Shown here: one piece after another, positions 37,638-50,855 of the stretch
Numbering within the stretch: the stretch's first letter is position 1
Layout: each line of letters starts with the position of its first letter
From: Epiperipatus broadwayi
Taxonomy: Eukaryota; Onychophora; Udeonychophora; Euonychophora; Peripatidae
Direction of reading: 5' to 3'
DNA: 64,000 nt
Assembly (NCBI GenBank): GCA_028023455.1
Contig: JAQFVV010000022.1
Coordinates: 6,717,100 to 6,781,099, forward strand
The notes under the pieces: model-generated
Database searches by the model: none
What the model was told of the DNA's origin: nothing
The model's input: only the letters and a program-made list of their open reading frames with translations
Program-made: the position numbers and the translations under genes

Positions 37638-37768
37638 CTTTCTTGGACTTTTTGGTTCATCTTTGGGTAAAGCTCCCAAAGACTGTGTCCGTCTCTTAGT
37701 AGGAGAATAGGTACTACTGTTCTCATTTGCAGTGATGAATACATCATCATCTCCTTCTTCTGGATCTG
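37638..37768 (-). CDS. cic: Capicua exon: acidic/basic linker before the HMG box
   Basis: The 131 nt consist of two bases completing a split Ala codon plus 43 codons: DPEEGDDDVFITANENSSTY, then SPTKRRTQSLGALPKDEPKS and PRK. The KRRTQSLxALPK block, just before the HMG box, is conserved in capicua (KRRTQSLSALPK in human). The serine in RTQS is a 14-3-3/kinase-type context known for the family near this site. The acceptor TTGTAG is above 37768 and the donor AAG|GTCTAT is below 37638; the donor is weaker than its neighbours. The phase (enter 2, exit 0) fits both adjoining exons. Confidence 0.93.
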
Positions 37769-39844
37769 CTACAACTAGAATATAATGTTAAAATACCATC
37801 AGATAAACAAAAATTGCATACATTTAAATACTTTCATAAAACATAATTGTAGAATAATAAAATAGATTTTTAATGTCACCTCAATTTCATATAAAAACCT
37901 TGGTTTAGATATTAGAAATCTTTGGAGGCACTGATATATCTATACATTAGTCACATAAAAAGTTTGCAATTGTCTGTATAGGCATCTATATGCAAATATA
38001 TTTCCAGACAAGGTTCAAACATCATCTTCAGATATCTCAAAATGTAGCTGTATTCTTCAAATATTCACAGTAACATTTACATTTATATGACTGAAATAAT
38101 GAGATTTTCAAAAAAGTGATGTTATCTTTTTATTGGATTAAAGTGATGATAAATTAGATTTAAATGTAATTTGCATACCCAATAAATAGTTATCAATAGA
38201 GTTATTACTGTATTTAACTACTATATTAGTAATAGAAATTTATTAAAGATAGTATTAATAAGTTAAATTATAGGTTTTCCACCATCTACATGTTGAAGCT
38301 AAAAAACATTCAATTGTATTGTTTATTTAGTACCTTTGGAAATTATTAATGAATAGCAATAGAAGTTGTAAATATTAATTCTTATTACGCGTGATATCAG
38401 CACGTAATACTTATATAAAGCTAAAACTTTAGTACATGCCGCCTTGAGTGCTTAATTTTAGAAAGAGAGACCTTTACAAATCACAATGCGAGATTTGACT
38501 TTATAAAGATAAGAGGGACCCATTATAAAGGAACATATTATATAGTAATAATAAAGAAAAAAAGCAATAAAAGTTACTGATATTTACCCTACCATCCTAC
38601 CTTAACAAACATTTATCTTTCTTAATGCTTTCAGTAATTATTTAGTTTTTTTTGAAAATTAATAACAAAACTTTAATCTTTTTTATATTTTCTTTCCTAC
38701 AATCTTATCTAGTACTATTTTCTTTTAACCAAAGCATCATATGATTAATCTAGCTTACATCTAATAAGCATTATTGATTAAAGTGATCTTTTCCCAGTCT
38801 AGAACTTTTATAAAAAAATTGAAGAAATAGAGAGAATACATAGGAAAAAAATCATTTGATTTATTATAGAATAATTTTGGATATAAAAAAAAAAAGTAAT
38901 AAAAATGAAGCAAAAATGGTAAATTATTAGTGAAGAAAGTATATTGTATTTAAAACATATTTAAATAGTAATCTTTCAGCTAACATTGCCAATCATTTTT
39001 TTACACTTAATTTTTGCAATGCTCAAATTTTATTAAGTAATGTCAATGTTTTAATAGTTCAACAATCTTCTTCAAAAAATTTTCCCACCATTGTTTAACA
39101 AAAAGCTAAACCAATGGCACTCGACCAAAATTTTGAGTTCCATGTACCACAACAAAGAATATCAAAATTTCTCTGTATCACTACCCTTTATAAAAAATTT
39201 CGGCATTAAAATAAAAAAAATAGATAGGCAAATAAAAAATAATTATTTTTAGTTTTTGATAACCAAAACATAATTACCATAATAAAAATTAAATACTTAA
39301 TTTATTTAGAAACAAAATATCTATTATTATTACTAGCATTTTAAAAATTATTACATAAAAAAAATTATATAAAAAACAATCAAACTATTATAAAAAAACA
39401 TTCTAATTAAAATTAATGAAAATAGTGAGCTTGTTTTGCAATGCTCTGTTACTGAATTTAAATGAAAATTAGGTTCAAGTATAAATTTTGTTTTATATTT
39501 AAATATAATTTTTCAAAAATAGTTTATATTTCGCATACCACTTCAAGTTCATCATGTTATCAATAGTGGTATGGGTATTATAGGTTGAGAATTGTAGGGC
39601 TAAAGAACAGGTGAAAGGAAGTCTTTGAAGAAAACTAGTAAATAATCAAAATGTTATCATTATTTAATAAAATTTGAAACATTGCAAAAATGTAATAGTT
39701 TACTTAATATATAGTTTTTAAATGGGGGGGGGGGGCACAAGGAGTTCATTAAAATTTATGATGTAGCTCTAATACTATGATGCTAAAATAATTTGTGACA
39801 AACGATGATCAGGCATTATAACTTATTAATAATATCCTAATACG

Positions 39845-39905
39845 ATAAACATCACATGATCACCATTTCTTATGCTTGCTTATAACTATTATTAAAACAG
39901 TTAAT
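39845..39905 (-). mobile_element. Hairpin-plus-tail repeat, 5'-truncated copy
   Basis: The minus strand reads CTGTTTTAATAATAG, then GCAAGCATAAGAAATGG and TGATCATGTGATGTTT. That is only the base of the 3' arm plus the whole tail. Duplicated aactgttattaaaac units follow at about 39905-39950. Flanking duplications were not resolved. Confidence 0.55.
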
Positions 39906-40074
39906 AAACTGTTATTAAAACGGAGTTTAAAACTGTTATTAAAACTGAGTTCAGACCTATATGACTATATAAGCTAATGAGCTTGGATTGAAAATATTAA
40001 GGTGTCTTCAATTTAAGACTCATAGTTTTGTAGTTAAGTGGAGATAAAAGATGGCTGCTAGAGGGTTGCATTAG

Positions 40075-40990
40075 ATCCTAAAATCCAGATGCAGTGCTCT
40101 CAGATCCAGGATATTGTCATATTTCTAAAAAATATTTATCAAAATACAACAGTAATGATTAGATCATATGGTGACATTAAGAAAAAGTGTATGACAAAAT
40201 GATTTCATTTCTCTAAAAAAATTTTGCAGCAGTTGTATAAGAAGTATTTTGTGAATTGAAATGGGAAGTTAAGAGAGTAAAAATAAATATTATTTAAGTC
40301 ATCTAAGTTTTTCAGATAACATGGTTGTTTTTGCCAAGTAATGCTTCAAACCATCAGGAAATGTTGCAAGAGTTATCAGATGAAAGTAAGAAAATAGAAC
40401 TAAAAGATAAATGCTAAAAAGATTAAAATAATCTTCAATGAATTTTCTCAGAAAAAGAAAATAAAAATTGATAATCATAAATTAGAACAATTTAATAACT
40501 ACAAATATCTTGGTCAGATTATTAACAGGAATGGAAATCATAATGGATGAAATAAACCATAAAATTAAACTTTTGTTGGAATGCTTTTGGTAGAAATAAT
40601 ATTAAAAGGAAATATATCTATGTGTTTGAAAAGGAACATTTTTAATACATGTGTTTTATTAGCTCTTATTTATGGGTATAAGATCTGGATATTTAATATA
40701 AAAAAAAAAAACAATTCAAAAACTTAAGACCACTCAGTGAAATAAAGAGAGATCAAAAACGAAATACATGAATGGGAGAACAAACAGGTATCATTGATAT
40801 CATTAAAAGAATTAAGAAACTGAACTGCAGCTGGGCTAAACATATTGCTAGAATGAGATTATAGTAGATGGACAGTTAAGTCTTAAACAGAATCCTAATA
40901 AATTATGAAAAACCTAGAGATTGACCATATGTGAGATTGATAAAATAAGGAAGTTTGCTACTATGTTGTAGTTAAAAAACTAAAATATAG
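40075..40990 (+). mobile_element. RTE-like LINE remnant (copy D)
   Basis: Similar at nucleotide level to 19850-20780 of copy B: the ggatattgtcatatttct and gttttgcaagagttatcagatg blocks, then the 3' block with tgggctaaacatattgct. It is heavily frameshifted and the FADD region is damaged. Confidence 0.7.
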
Positions 40991-41335
40991 AAGAGATCAG
41001 CAATAATAAATACATCATATCTTTAATATTAAAAAGATCCTATCTAAGGAAGTTTTAATTAATAGTTCAGTTCATAGATATGTATAAAATGTTTTATATA
41101 CATTTATGCATGCAATAAGTGAAACAATCTTAAATCTTAAAACTTGTTTATATCAAACTTAAAAATTGCAATAATATTTTATAAAATGAGTTTTATAGTG
41201 CAAGATATTGCAGTCATAAAAATTCAAAAAGTTAGTATAGGCACACCCAATATAAAATGCTTATCATCTAATATAGTCAAGCATACAGTAGTGTAAGTAC
41301 ATTTATTTAAGATTTAATACTTCTATAGAAAATAA

Positions 41336-41938
41336 TATTAATATTGTTATAGACAGGGTATGAGCACAGACTTTCACATGACCCACCTCTCTCCACACTA
41401 TCTCATAACACTGATACACCTGAACACACATATGTTGAAAAGATAAATAATCACCAATATACGTATTTCATGCTAAACCAGCAATCATCAGTTGGTCCAG
41501 ATTACCATCTCTACACATATATGCTACAAGTGCTCAGATATATATTAAGATAGCAAATCCTCCTACTTTAATGGACAGGCTTCAATCTACTCCACACTCC
41601 AACTCTTCAACTGTCCATCCAATTGAAAATCTGATTGAAGTAGATTGAAGCCTGTCCATTAAAGTAGGAGGATTTGCTATCTTAATATATATCTGAGCAC
41701 TTGTAGCATATATGTGTAGAGATGGTAATCTGGACCAACTGATGATTGCTGGTTTAGCATGAAATACATATATTGGTGATTATTTATCTTTTCAACATAT
41801 GTGTGTTCAGGTGTATCAGTGTTATGAGATAGTGTGGAGAGAGGTGGGTCATGTGAAAGTCTGTGCTCATACCCTGTCTATTACATATATAGACACAGGT
41901 ATATATAAGCCTGTGTATTCCAGCTATTAATATTGTTA
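41336..41938. mobile_element. Near-perfect foldback (242-bp arms) plus short tail, 14-bp direct repeats
   Basis: Arms at 41350-41591 and 41639-41880 are complementary over 242 bp with about one mismatch, around a 47-bp loop. A 44-bp tail (41881-41924) carries a small hairpin ACACAGG/CCTGTGT. The whole unit is flanked by the 14-bp repeat tattaatattgtta at 41336-41349 and 41925-41938. There is no coding sequence. A TA next to each arm would also allow a mariner-type reading, but then the 14-bp match and tail would be coincidence. A diverged relative lies at 47100-47260. RNA from either strand would form a long, nearly perfect double strand. Confidence 0.8.
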
Positions 41939-42732
41939 ATAATAATGATAATAAAATCAATTATTAAATAATGTTTAAATAAAGTGAAAATAAAAATAAT
42001 CAGAATCAAATGTAATGATAAAAGGCAACACATTAATATATATATAAACAGATGATACACTTCATAAAAAGGTGAAAATGATTATAATTTTTACTTATCC
42101 AAAATATAATCATATGTACACTCATTAATTATAAAAAAAAAAGTAGCGTATTTAATAATTGTATTTTATTTTTCATACTTTAAAATAAAGCAAGTAGATC
42201 TGTTTAATATAAATAAAAAATTCAAGTCTAATCTGATTTGAGATTAGTGAGGTTAATACTTGGCACAAACTGGTGGAGTTCATCAAAAACAAGACTTATG
42301 AACCTTTGTATTATCATAGTTTATAATTCAAAATTTGGTCTATTATATATAATATATAACATCTTATATCTTAATACTGAATTAATATAGGTAATTAAAT
42401 ATTCTCAATTATAATAGTAATATATATGAGACCATTTTTGACATATATAAAGTTATATAAAGCATGGAGAACATTAGAAATACATATCATTCAAAGTGGA
42501 ATAATATTATAACTTTAACAGAAGAGGAGGAGGGAGTTGCTTTAATAGCGAAAATGTTACTTGTTTATTATACCATTTAAAGATGAATAAATAATACAAC
42601 TTAATTCTATTATTTTGGAAAAAAAAAAAGCTTTCACTCATTAGCAGCAGAATAAATTTGCAGAATATCCATTATTAGAATTATATTTCATACATACTTC
42701 ATAAAAATATTTTCAATATGGTAATATTCTAT

Positions 42733-42841
42733 AAATATGATTATTAAACCACTAAACATCACATGCATTCATTGATTACTCTAGCTTGCACTAAGTGTCA
42801 CTACTGCACAGAAAGTTTTGCCTGTTTTAAATATGATTATT
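42733..42841 (-). mobile_element. Hairpin-plus-tail repeat, copy 5 (one arm only)
   Basis: The perfect 13-bp direct repeat aaatatgattatt lies at 42733-42745 and 42829-42841. The 83-bp minus-strand insert reads AAAACAGGCAAAACTTTC, GTGACACTTAGTGCAAGC, then directly the tail CATGTGATGTTTAGTGGTTT. As in copy 3 the second arm is absent while both ends are intact. Confidence 0.8.
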
Positions 42842-44439
42842 CAAAGAAAATATACCATAATATATAACAGTGCTAAAGTTTTAATTTTTTTCTGATTATT
42901 ATTAAATCTTTTGAAATGTGTTAATAATGTAAATTGAAGAACGGCTATATATTTTTGTCTAATGAGTTTGTGATATAAACTATGATATATGTAAAATTCA
43001 AATTATGAAAAGTATAAATTACTTATGTAAGTTGATAGCCTGTATTATATTACCTCCGATTCCCAAGATATAAAGTTAATCAATACAATGAATAACTTTT
43101 GAAATCTCTTTATAATGCAAACTTATTTGTTAAATTTGCAAAATGAATTTGTTACTAGAATTACATTTAATTAAACATACTGTTAAAAAAAAAAAATTAG
43201 ACTAAAAACAAATGAATTCTCAAAAAACTTGCTGAAAATATATTTACTTAATTTTTCAACTTTATTTCAGATTGTGTTTATATATTAGCTGCAAAAAGGA
43301 GTTTATTATTACCAGAAAGAAGAACTATGATTCATATTTGAAGCCTTAAAGAAACAGAGCATTGGAAATTCTTAACATTCATTCCATACATTCTTGTCAT
43401 TACAGCAATTACTACTATGTGATTATTTGTCTGGTAACTGAAAATGGATAAACTATTTTACAAGATGCATCAATCAGCTGGTGAAATTATTGGATTTTAC
43501 CTTAGAGTTTAAGCCCAAGAAATACAATAATTCTTCTTCTCGGATGTCTGACAGGTCTTAATTGAAACACAAGCTGAATTTTCTTTAAAGCAGGATGAAC
43601 ATATAAACATGTATATAACTAGTCTCTTTTATATTTACAATCATTAATAGATAAAAAAATAAATTCTGATTAATATATCTTGAGGCTAAGGCAGCAAGCA
43701 GTTAGTAATTGAAGACCAGAGTACTAAAAATTACCAGATTGTAGAGATATACCATCTTTTCAATGATGATCTTTTATTTAGCTACCCACAATTGTAGATT
43801 TGTTTTATAATATTAAACAAGCTTTGACGATAATTCATTTCATAAAAAGATAACTGCTACTTTACTACTATTCATATAGTTGAGTAAAAAAAAACCCCCA
43901 GTAATTCATCAAAAAAAATATTTTAAAACAATCCATTTAGAAGAAGTGAATGTTTGGCATTCTGCAAAATGAAACTAAAAAGGGTTAATAATGATATAAG
44001 GAAATAGAACTATGAATTTTCAAGAAAAACTACAGAAGAAAACATAAGTATTAAAAGTTTAAAACATCATCTTGATAATGAAAATTCTTTCAGCAATAAA
44101 AAAAAGATGACACTATTAATTAAAAGAAAAAAAGAACATTATAAAGTATGTGAAAGAATTCTATAGACAATTGTAAAGTAATAAAAAACAATTTGAAAAT
44201 AAAATAGTTCTTATAATTACAACACTTTTGAGATGTTATTAAGAATAAATGACATTTAATTGCATGTTTCACCTATTTAAATCAAGAGATGAGACACGTA
44301 ATTTAATCTATAAAAATGATGGAATTTTATTCTTAATCTTGAAAAAGGTTAATAAAGAAATAGGAACATTTTTAAGCAAAGTTATATACCAAATGATAAA
44401 TGATAAAGATCTATCAAATAATGGAAAGAATATAAATTG

Positions 44440-45565
44440 AAAATAACAGATTTATTAGACATCAGTTAATTATATACAATAATTTTATTAATATCATTAG
44501 AACTCATTTACAGAGAAATTTAGACTTAAACCAACCTAGAGATCAAGTCAGATTTAAAATTGGTTATTGCAAAACAGATCATATACAAGTATTAAGAGAA
44601 ATTCTAGAAAATATTAGTGAGTATGAAGTATCATTTTATTTTGGATTGTTTTAGATTATAGAAAAAACATTAACCTCTATAAGTACATCTGTTATGATTA
44701 AACCATTAACACACTATGATTATAAACCCAGAATATTATCATAGTCTGAAGAATATTTATCGAAACATATCAACAATAATTACATGGTAATACCAAGAAT
44801 ATTAACATTAATGAGCATGTTTGACAGGATGATTCCATATCTCCAAATTTTTTACATTAGTTTTATGGCAAGTATTTTATAGATTAAAATGGAAAGCTAA
44901 GGGAATAAAACTAAATTCTGCAGATGATAAGTTGTTTTTCTGCATAATGATTCTAAGCTACCAAAAATAAATACAAAAGCTATCAGATAAAAGCAAAAAT
45001 GTAGGATTAAAAATAAATACTAAAAAGACTGAAATAGTGTTCAATGATTTTTTAAAAATAAAAACAATGATGATTCGTAACGAGTTAGAAGAAGTTACAA
45101 TTATCTTAACACATTATTAATACAAATGAAACGAATAAAATAAATAATAGAATTATAAAACTTGGATTGAATGCTTTTTGTAAAAATCACTTTAATATTA
45201 AAAAAAAAAAAAAAGCCTTCAGATTGCACAGATAGAGATGTATATTTAAAAAAATTAACAAGGAGGAATAGAAAGCAAAATACATAAATTAGAGAACAAA
45301 CAGACATCATTAATAGTATCAATAAAAATAAGAGGCTAAAATTGGGTAAAGCAGGATATTGCTAGGAGAGATGATGAGAGATGGATAATTAAAGTCTTAA
45401 ACTAGATTCCAATAAATTACAAAATACTTTTAAAACAAAGTTTAAAATAGAAAGATGTGACAACTGAAATGATGTGAAGAAAAAAAGTTATGGATCAGAA
45501 AAATTGGATTAAACTCAGTAAGTCTTTTTTCCTGTAGTAAACTAATAATAGTTAAAAATGATGAC
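44440..45565 (+). mobile_element. RTE-like LINE remnant (copy E)
   Basis: Matches copy B from the cctagagatcaagtcagatt block of the RT domain through the 3' block (attgctaggagagatgatg) to the gatgacaat end. There are many frameshifts. Similarity may extend upstream to about 44000 but is too weak to place. Confidence 0.65.
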
Positions 45566-45839
45566 AATATATATGTTTTTTGTTTTTTTTAAAATCAAAA
45601 TGCATATTTTTAATAAAAAAAACCTTTTTATTCACAAACTTATCAAGAATAAAAAAAAAAAAATCTAGTTGAGAAAAAGTAATTATTATGAAAAATATTT
45701 TACTTTTTACTAGAATTTATTTGCTATACATATATAATGCTTTGATAAATATACAAATATGTACTGCAAACACACACACCATAAAATAAACTCAATCGTT
45801 TTGAAATGGTCAAAAATGTTAAAATAAGTCTTAACTTAC

Positions 45840-45980
45840 CAGCAATTTGGTTAGTAGCCTCTGGAAGATTAGTGGCTGGAAGTTGGTTAACAGGTGTTGA
45901 GACAGGCGTTGTACTATTAGTTAAAAATGGAACCAACGAATGCCAAGGAAACACAGGGATAGGTGGAGCTTCACTCCAAA
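45840..45980 (-). CDS. cic: Capicua exon: ataxin-1-binding motif
   Basis: The 141 nt consist of two bases completing a split Val codon, 46 codons and one base. They read WSEAPPIPVFPWHSLVPFLT, then NSTTPVSTPVNQLPATNLPE and ATNQIA. VFPWHSLVPFL is the conserved N-terminal motif of short-isoform capicua; in human it binds the AXH domain of ataxin-1. The acceptor (tatattttag) is above 45980 and the donor g|gtaagt is below 45840. Exit phase 1 joins the 37768 exon as A-A-D-P. The preceding exon must end in phase 1 with G; it was not identified with confidence (see 60661). The Thr/Pro-rich remainder is typical linker. Confidence 0.93.
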
Positions 45981-47099
45981 CTAAAATATAAATTTATAAT
46001 GGGTAGTAATAATATATATATATCGATAATAGTAGTGTTTGATTACAATACTGGTGATTTTTTTTTACATGATAATCTCTACATTCTTCTAATAATGAAT
46101 GCTATTAAGGAATTGTCATCACAAACAAAAATTCTAGATATAACATATTAGTAGACTATTAGAAATTCATGATTCTAAATAATTATTATCCAAACTTTAC
46201 AATTCAAACTTCTCATTTCCAGAAGTTAAACACACATCTATAAATGAAGACACTTTTAATATATTGCGTTTCATTTAATCTGTTAGGACACTTTTAATTA
46301 ACCAAGTTCCTCGTAACTTATCAAATCCCTCAACATTGATTATCAAAAATTAATATAGAAAGACTCTAAAAAGGTCAACAAATGAAGGTATAGGGCATAT
46401 TGACAATGTTCATTCAAACTATTCATGCACGTCATATTCATTAATTAATATAATTCTTGTATATGAAATGGCAAGATTAATATAGAGTGCAAGAAATAAA
46501 ATAAATAGCATGACTTCTTAATGGGTTTTATTTGAAAATGAATTATAAGCTTAGGCTTCAGTTATTATACACACTTCTAGGGCTTAACAGAATTGAACAA
46601 ACTTTCAATTTAATTAATATTGGTAAATTAGAGGATTGTAAATTTGCTTTTTGCAGTAATTATTATTTAATGCAATTAGAGTGAGATCATTAGGTAAGAA
46701 TTAACAACTTTTATTCCATCATTTTTACTATATATACAACAATTTAATAAGAGAATATGAAACCAGTAGAGTATAAAGATTTTCATAGTAAAGAGATATT
46801 TAGGGTAAAAGCTAACTGATAAACTTGAACAATTTTTTTTAAAAACATTTTCTTTTTCTAATTTTGTACTGACTTTTAATACCAAGTATTCATTCACCTG
46901 CTTTATTTTATATTTTTCTTATATTGAATATTAGTAATCATTTGCCTATCCCATTATACATTTGCTAACATTTAATCTCAAGACATCTGAATAAATGTGA
47001 ACATCTCAATCATTCTAACACATTTAACTTCAAATAATTGTTTTAAACTAATGAAAAGAATAATAAATTTACAAATTAATAATAATATTTTAAATACAT
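45981..47099 (-). other. Presumed cic 5' intron, AT-rich
   Basis: Non-coding sequence above the first recognised cic exon, with a TATA run near 46010. No first exon or promoter could be identified. Confidence 0.4.
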
Positions 47100-47260
47100 G
47101 TATATCTTATATACCAGGAGTCTAGATGTAATATAGGGGATTTAAACACAAAATGTCAAGCTCCCTTCAGCCATCCACTCTATCTCATACAACCGATGCA
47201 CATGACCACACACATGTGAAGAAGATTAATGATATCCAATAGATGGGAAGCCTTTTGAGA
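47100..47260. repeat. Diverged relative of the 41.35-kb foldback
   Basis: The segment ctctatctcataca, then gcacatgaccacacacatg and aagattaatgat lines up with the left arm of the 41350 element (cactatctcataac, cctgaacacacatatg, aagataaataat). Only one arm is visible here. Confidence 0.5.
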
Positions 47261-49199
47261 CTCACTTCAAAATATATGAATAATTCTTATCATTCAAAAT
47301 TTAAAATGGGTTAGAAGGTCCTTAAATAAACTCCAAAGAGTACAATCATTTGCTGAATCAAATTCTTAACCAAAATCTAATTCCAATAATTCACTTTTTC
47401 ATACTGCTTTGTACAAGATCATAATTAGCATTGCATATTCATATATACTTACATATAGAAGAAAATATTAGCTTTCTTATTATTCATGACTTTAAATGAT
47501 CAACTTCATATTATTGCAATAAAAGAGAAATTACATTAAAAGATGGGATTAATAAATGAAAATATTGTTGCATAAATACACAATTATTTTGAGAAAGCAG
47601 GAAGATTATAAATGATATGAAAAGCTCAAGACCAAGAATCTATTTGTTCATTTTCCTAGGTATCTATCAAATTACTAAAGTCTTTAGCAACACTTTCTTC
47701 TATCTTTCTACAGTGTTCAGTTTTCCATTCAAGGAATCATAGAAAATACCATGGCTCAAACAAATCTGATATGACGTCATGGATCCTTTGTTGCTAATGA
47801 TCCAAGAAGTAAAAAATTGACACCTATATTTTCATTATCAGTTTTAAGCCAACTACTTATCCTGAACATCAACTATTCTTTAACTTTCCTAATAAAAGTC
47901 TCAAAAGTTTGCCATAATTCCAACTCTGTACTATATTGATGATATTCCATTAATATTGAATTCATATTTGCTTTGTCTTATTACATATTCAGTATATAAC
48001 AAAAATAGATAGGACGAGTGCATATTGTTGCCTTTACTTCTTCAACCTATGTGAAACATGTTCCATCGTACCATGTTTAGAAGTAGCTGCAGTACATGTT
48101 CAGATTACGGAATAAATTACTGACTAATTAGCAAAACAAACATGAAGATAAATTCCCCCCAAAACTCAAATACCATTATTGAAAATAATATTAATAAGAA
48201 TGACTTTTTTAAAAAAATAGCATTAATAATTTCAAATTAATGTCTTTATATTACATAAATAAAATGTGAAGATATATTAATTTGACGTTATTAATATTTT
48301 ATTTTTATTTTCAAAGTGCAACTCTACTTAAAAGCAGTCATTTTGTTGATATCACTTAATACAAATGTTTAAAAATTATATACTAATTATTTTATTAGAC
48401 TTCTATTATTTAATTTTCAACCCAGATATACATTTTGAAACTCAATTAAAGATTAATACCTCAAATATTAAATCCCAACATGAAGATAATTCACTTAACA
48501 TCTCACCTTTTCCTTATCATACATGATTTATTCAATATATAATAAAACTTCTAAACCCAGTTAATGAAGGTGGATTCTGCTAGAATTGCATCTTGGGAAT
48601 CATTTGGTTTTTACATGTCTTTATCCATATGTTTTAAAGTATGCTGGATTTTGAAATTTTATTATGTACACAATATATATATTTCTGTCCAAAAAATAAT
48701 CAATACCAAATATATACAAAAAAGATAATTTACAATAAAAATAAAATTTAAAATATCAATTAATTATGAAGTGTTAATGACAACATTTGAAATTTCTGTA
48801 TATGCAAATAAATCATAACTTAATAGCTAGATTAATTATTATACTTTCTCCTACACAAAAATATTAATCAACCAATGAATGCTAAAATTAATCTACCAAT
48901 GAAATTTGCTAGTCATTGAAAACTAAAATTAATCATCCAGTGAAAAATTTAAAATTTTAAAAAAATATTTTTATCCCTGATTATTTCTATGTATTTAAAG
49001 AAATGCCTTAGCTGAACCTTCCCACCTCTTTAAAGTTTACTTCACCATGTTTTAAGAGCAAATAAAATTTACTGAAGAGATGGAAGGGGGATTAAAAAGT
49101 AATCTATAAATAACATTTTTGTTTTGATAAAAAAGAAAGTTAGCATTGGAGATAGCAATGCTTGCAGTTAAAAGAATTTGTACAACGTTTGGGGTAAAA
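47261..49199. other. AT-rich non-coding stretch
   Basis: No gene. The block atcttgggaatcatttg at 48589-48606 also occurs at 50308-50325 and may mark an old dispersed repeat. Confidence 0.45.
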
Positions 49200-49562
<363 letters not shown>

Positions 49563-50589
49563 AATAAGATGTTAGATAGTGTCTGCCTAATGATTAAAAT
49601 ACTGACAGATGAAAATTGCAATGACTATTTAAGGTTTTAATAAGAATAGCAGCTCATTTTATGATTTACTGAAATCAAACTTTTTTTAAAAAGTAAGGTT
49701 TCATCAGAAGATATTATGAGAGTCTGAAAAGCAGAACAATGGACTAAAAAATTTGATAAGACAATATGTGAATTGGCTTTAAAAATTATGAATTTGGAAA
49801 AGAATTTAAAATATAAATTGGAAGTGATTTCTATTACTATAGACAAAAATAAAGAGAGATTATTTGCTGAGAAAAAGCAAAAGACATCAGGTGATAATTT
49901 AAAAAAAAAGATCCATTCTTGGTATTTGAAGGATATAAAAATGGAAAAAAATATATATAATGTTGGTGTAGAGGTTCGATTTATAGCAAATAACTAACAT
50001 TTACTTAATAAAAAAGGAGGGGAAATTTGTTGAGGATATTAATCACACAAATGTATATCATTTAATCTTTAAACCTAATAAATTTTAGTGTGTTTTAATA
50101 AGTGTTACTAACATGTGTGTATGCATGCATGCATGTTTGTGTTAAGAAAAAATCCAACTAATTTTTTAAAGACTTGATTTTCTATATTTTCAACAATTCA
50201 TGTTAAAAGAATAAAAAGTTTATGATATAAAATACCTTAATTATCTTGTTTAAACCAATATCAAATCAGTAGTAACTTAGCAATAATACTGGTTCAGCAT
50301 GAAATGAATCTTGGGAATCATTTGTCGTTATTGTAGCTTTATTCATTTGATTTCAAAAGAAGTGTGTGATATTGTAAAGGTTATTTAATATATTTATAAC
50401 TAATTACTTTTCAAATCAATTCTATGCATTTGTTTGTAAGAGCTTGGATTATGTGAGGGTTCATTTTCATCTCAGTTGAAATTTATATTGATACAGAGCA
50501 CTGAAAATCTAATATTTTAATCATTTTGACTTTAGTACTTACATCTCATTAATTTAGACTAACATTGCTTCCATATATTATTAATACAG
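49563..50589. other. AT-rich non-coding stretch
   Basis: Plus-strand patches at 49640-49990 (KKQKTSGDNL, SWYLKDIKME) have a mildly LINE-like or gene-like look but many stops. No call is made. A gcatgcatgcat run lies near 50121. Confidence 0.35.
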
Positions 50590-50855
50590 CATTGCAAATA
50601 GCTTACTACAAGATAAAAACCACTCCAACAATTATGCATAACTTGGTAATAAAGTTTGAGCAGTTTGCTATTCTTATTTTTAAAAATTCTGGAGATAAAA
50701 GTACCTGGATATACATTTCCTGACCAACACTGAATGGAGCTGGACTGGCTACACTGAAATTGTGTCAGTTTTACTTAACCAGGATATGAATTCAAGTCAT
50801 ATGTTTGGCAGACAAATGCACTAATGACTTCACTGTAAAATCCTTATCCATAATA
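50590..50855 (-). repeat. tRNA-derived SINE (family 1)
   Basis: The minus-strand head reads AGGATTTTACAGTGAAGTC and has a B-box-like GACTTGAATTCAT. The body runs down to the complement of gcttactacaagataaaaac and ccactccaacaatt, which is shared with the SINE at 29042-29310. Confidence 0.55.

Larger units (their letters stand above)
37769..45839 (-). other. cic: cic intron (8.1 kb) with repeats
   Basis: A GT-AG intron joining NQIA-A to DPEE in phase. It contains hairpin-family copies (39845, 42746), the large foldback (41336-41938) and LINE remnants (40075-40990, 44440-45565). Poly-G of 11 lies near 39725. No further exon was recognised in it. Confidence 0.8.

Noticed and set aside
43270-43345. 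Acceptor-like tttatttcag followed by CVYILAAKRSLLLPERRTMI
   Set aside because: Only 22 codons before a stop, no poly(A) context and no recognised protein; probably chance or LINE-derived.
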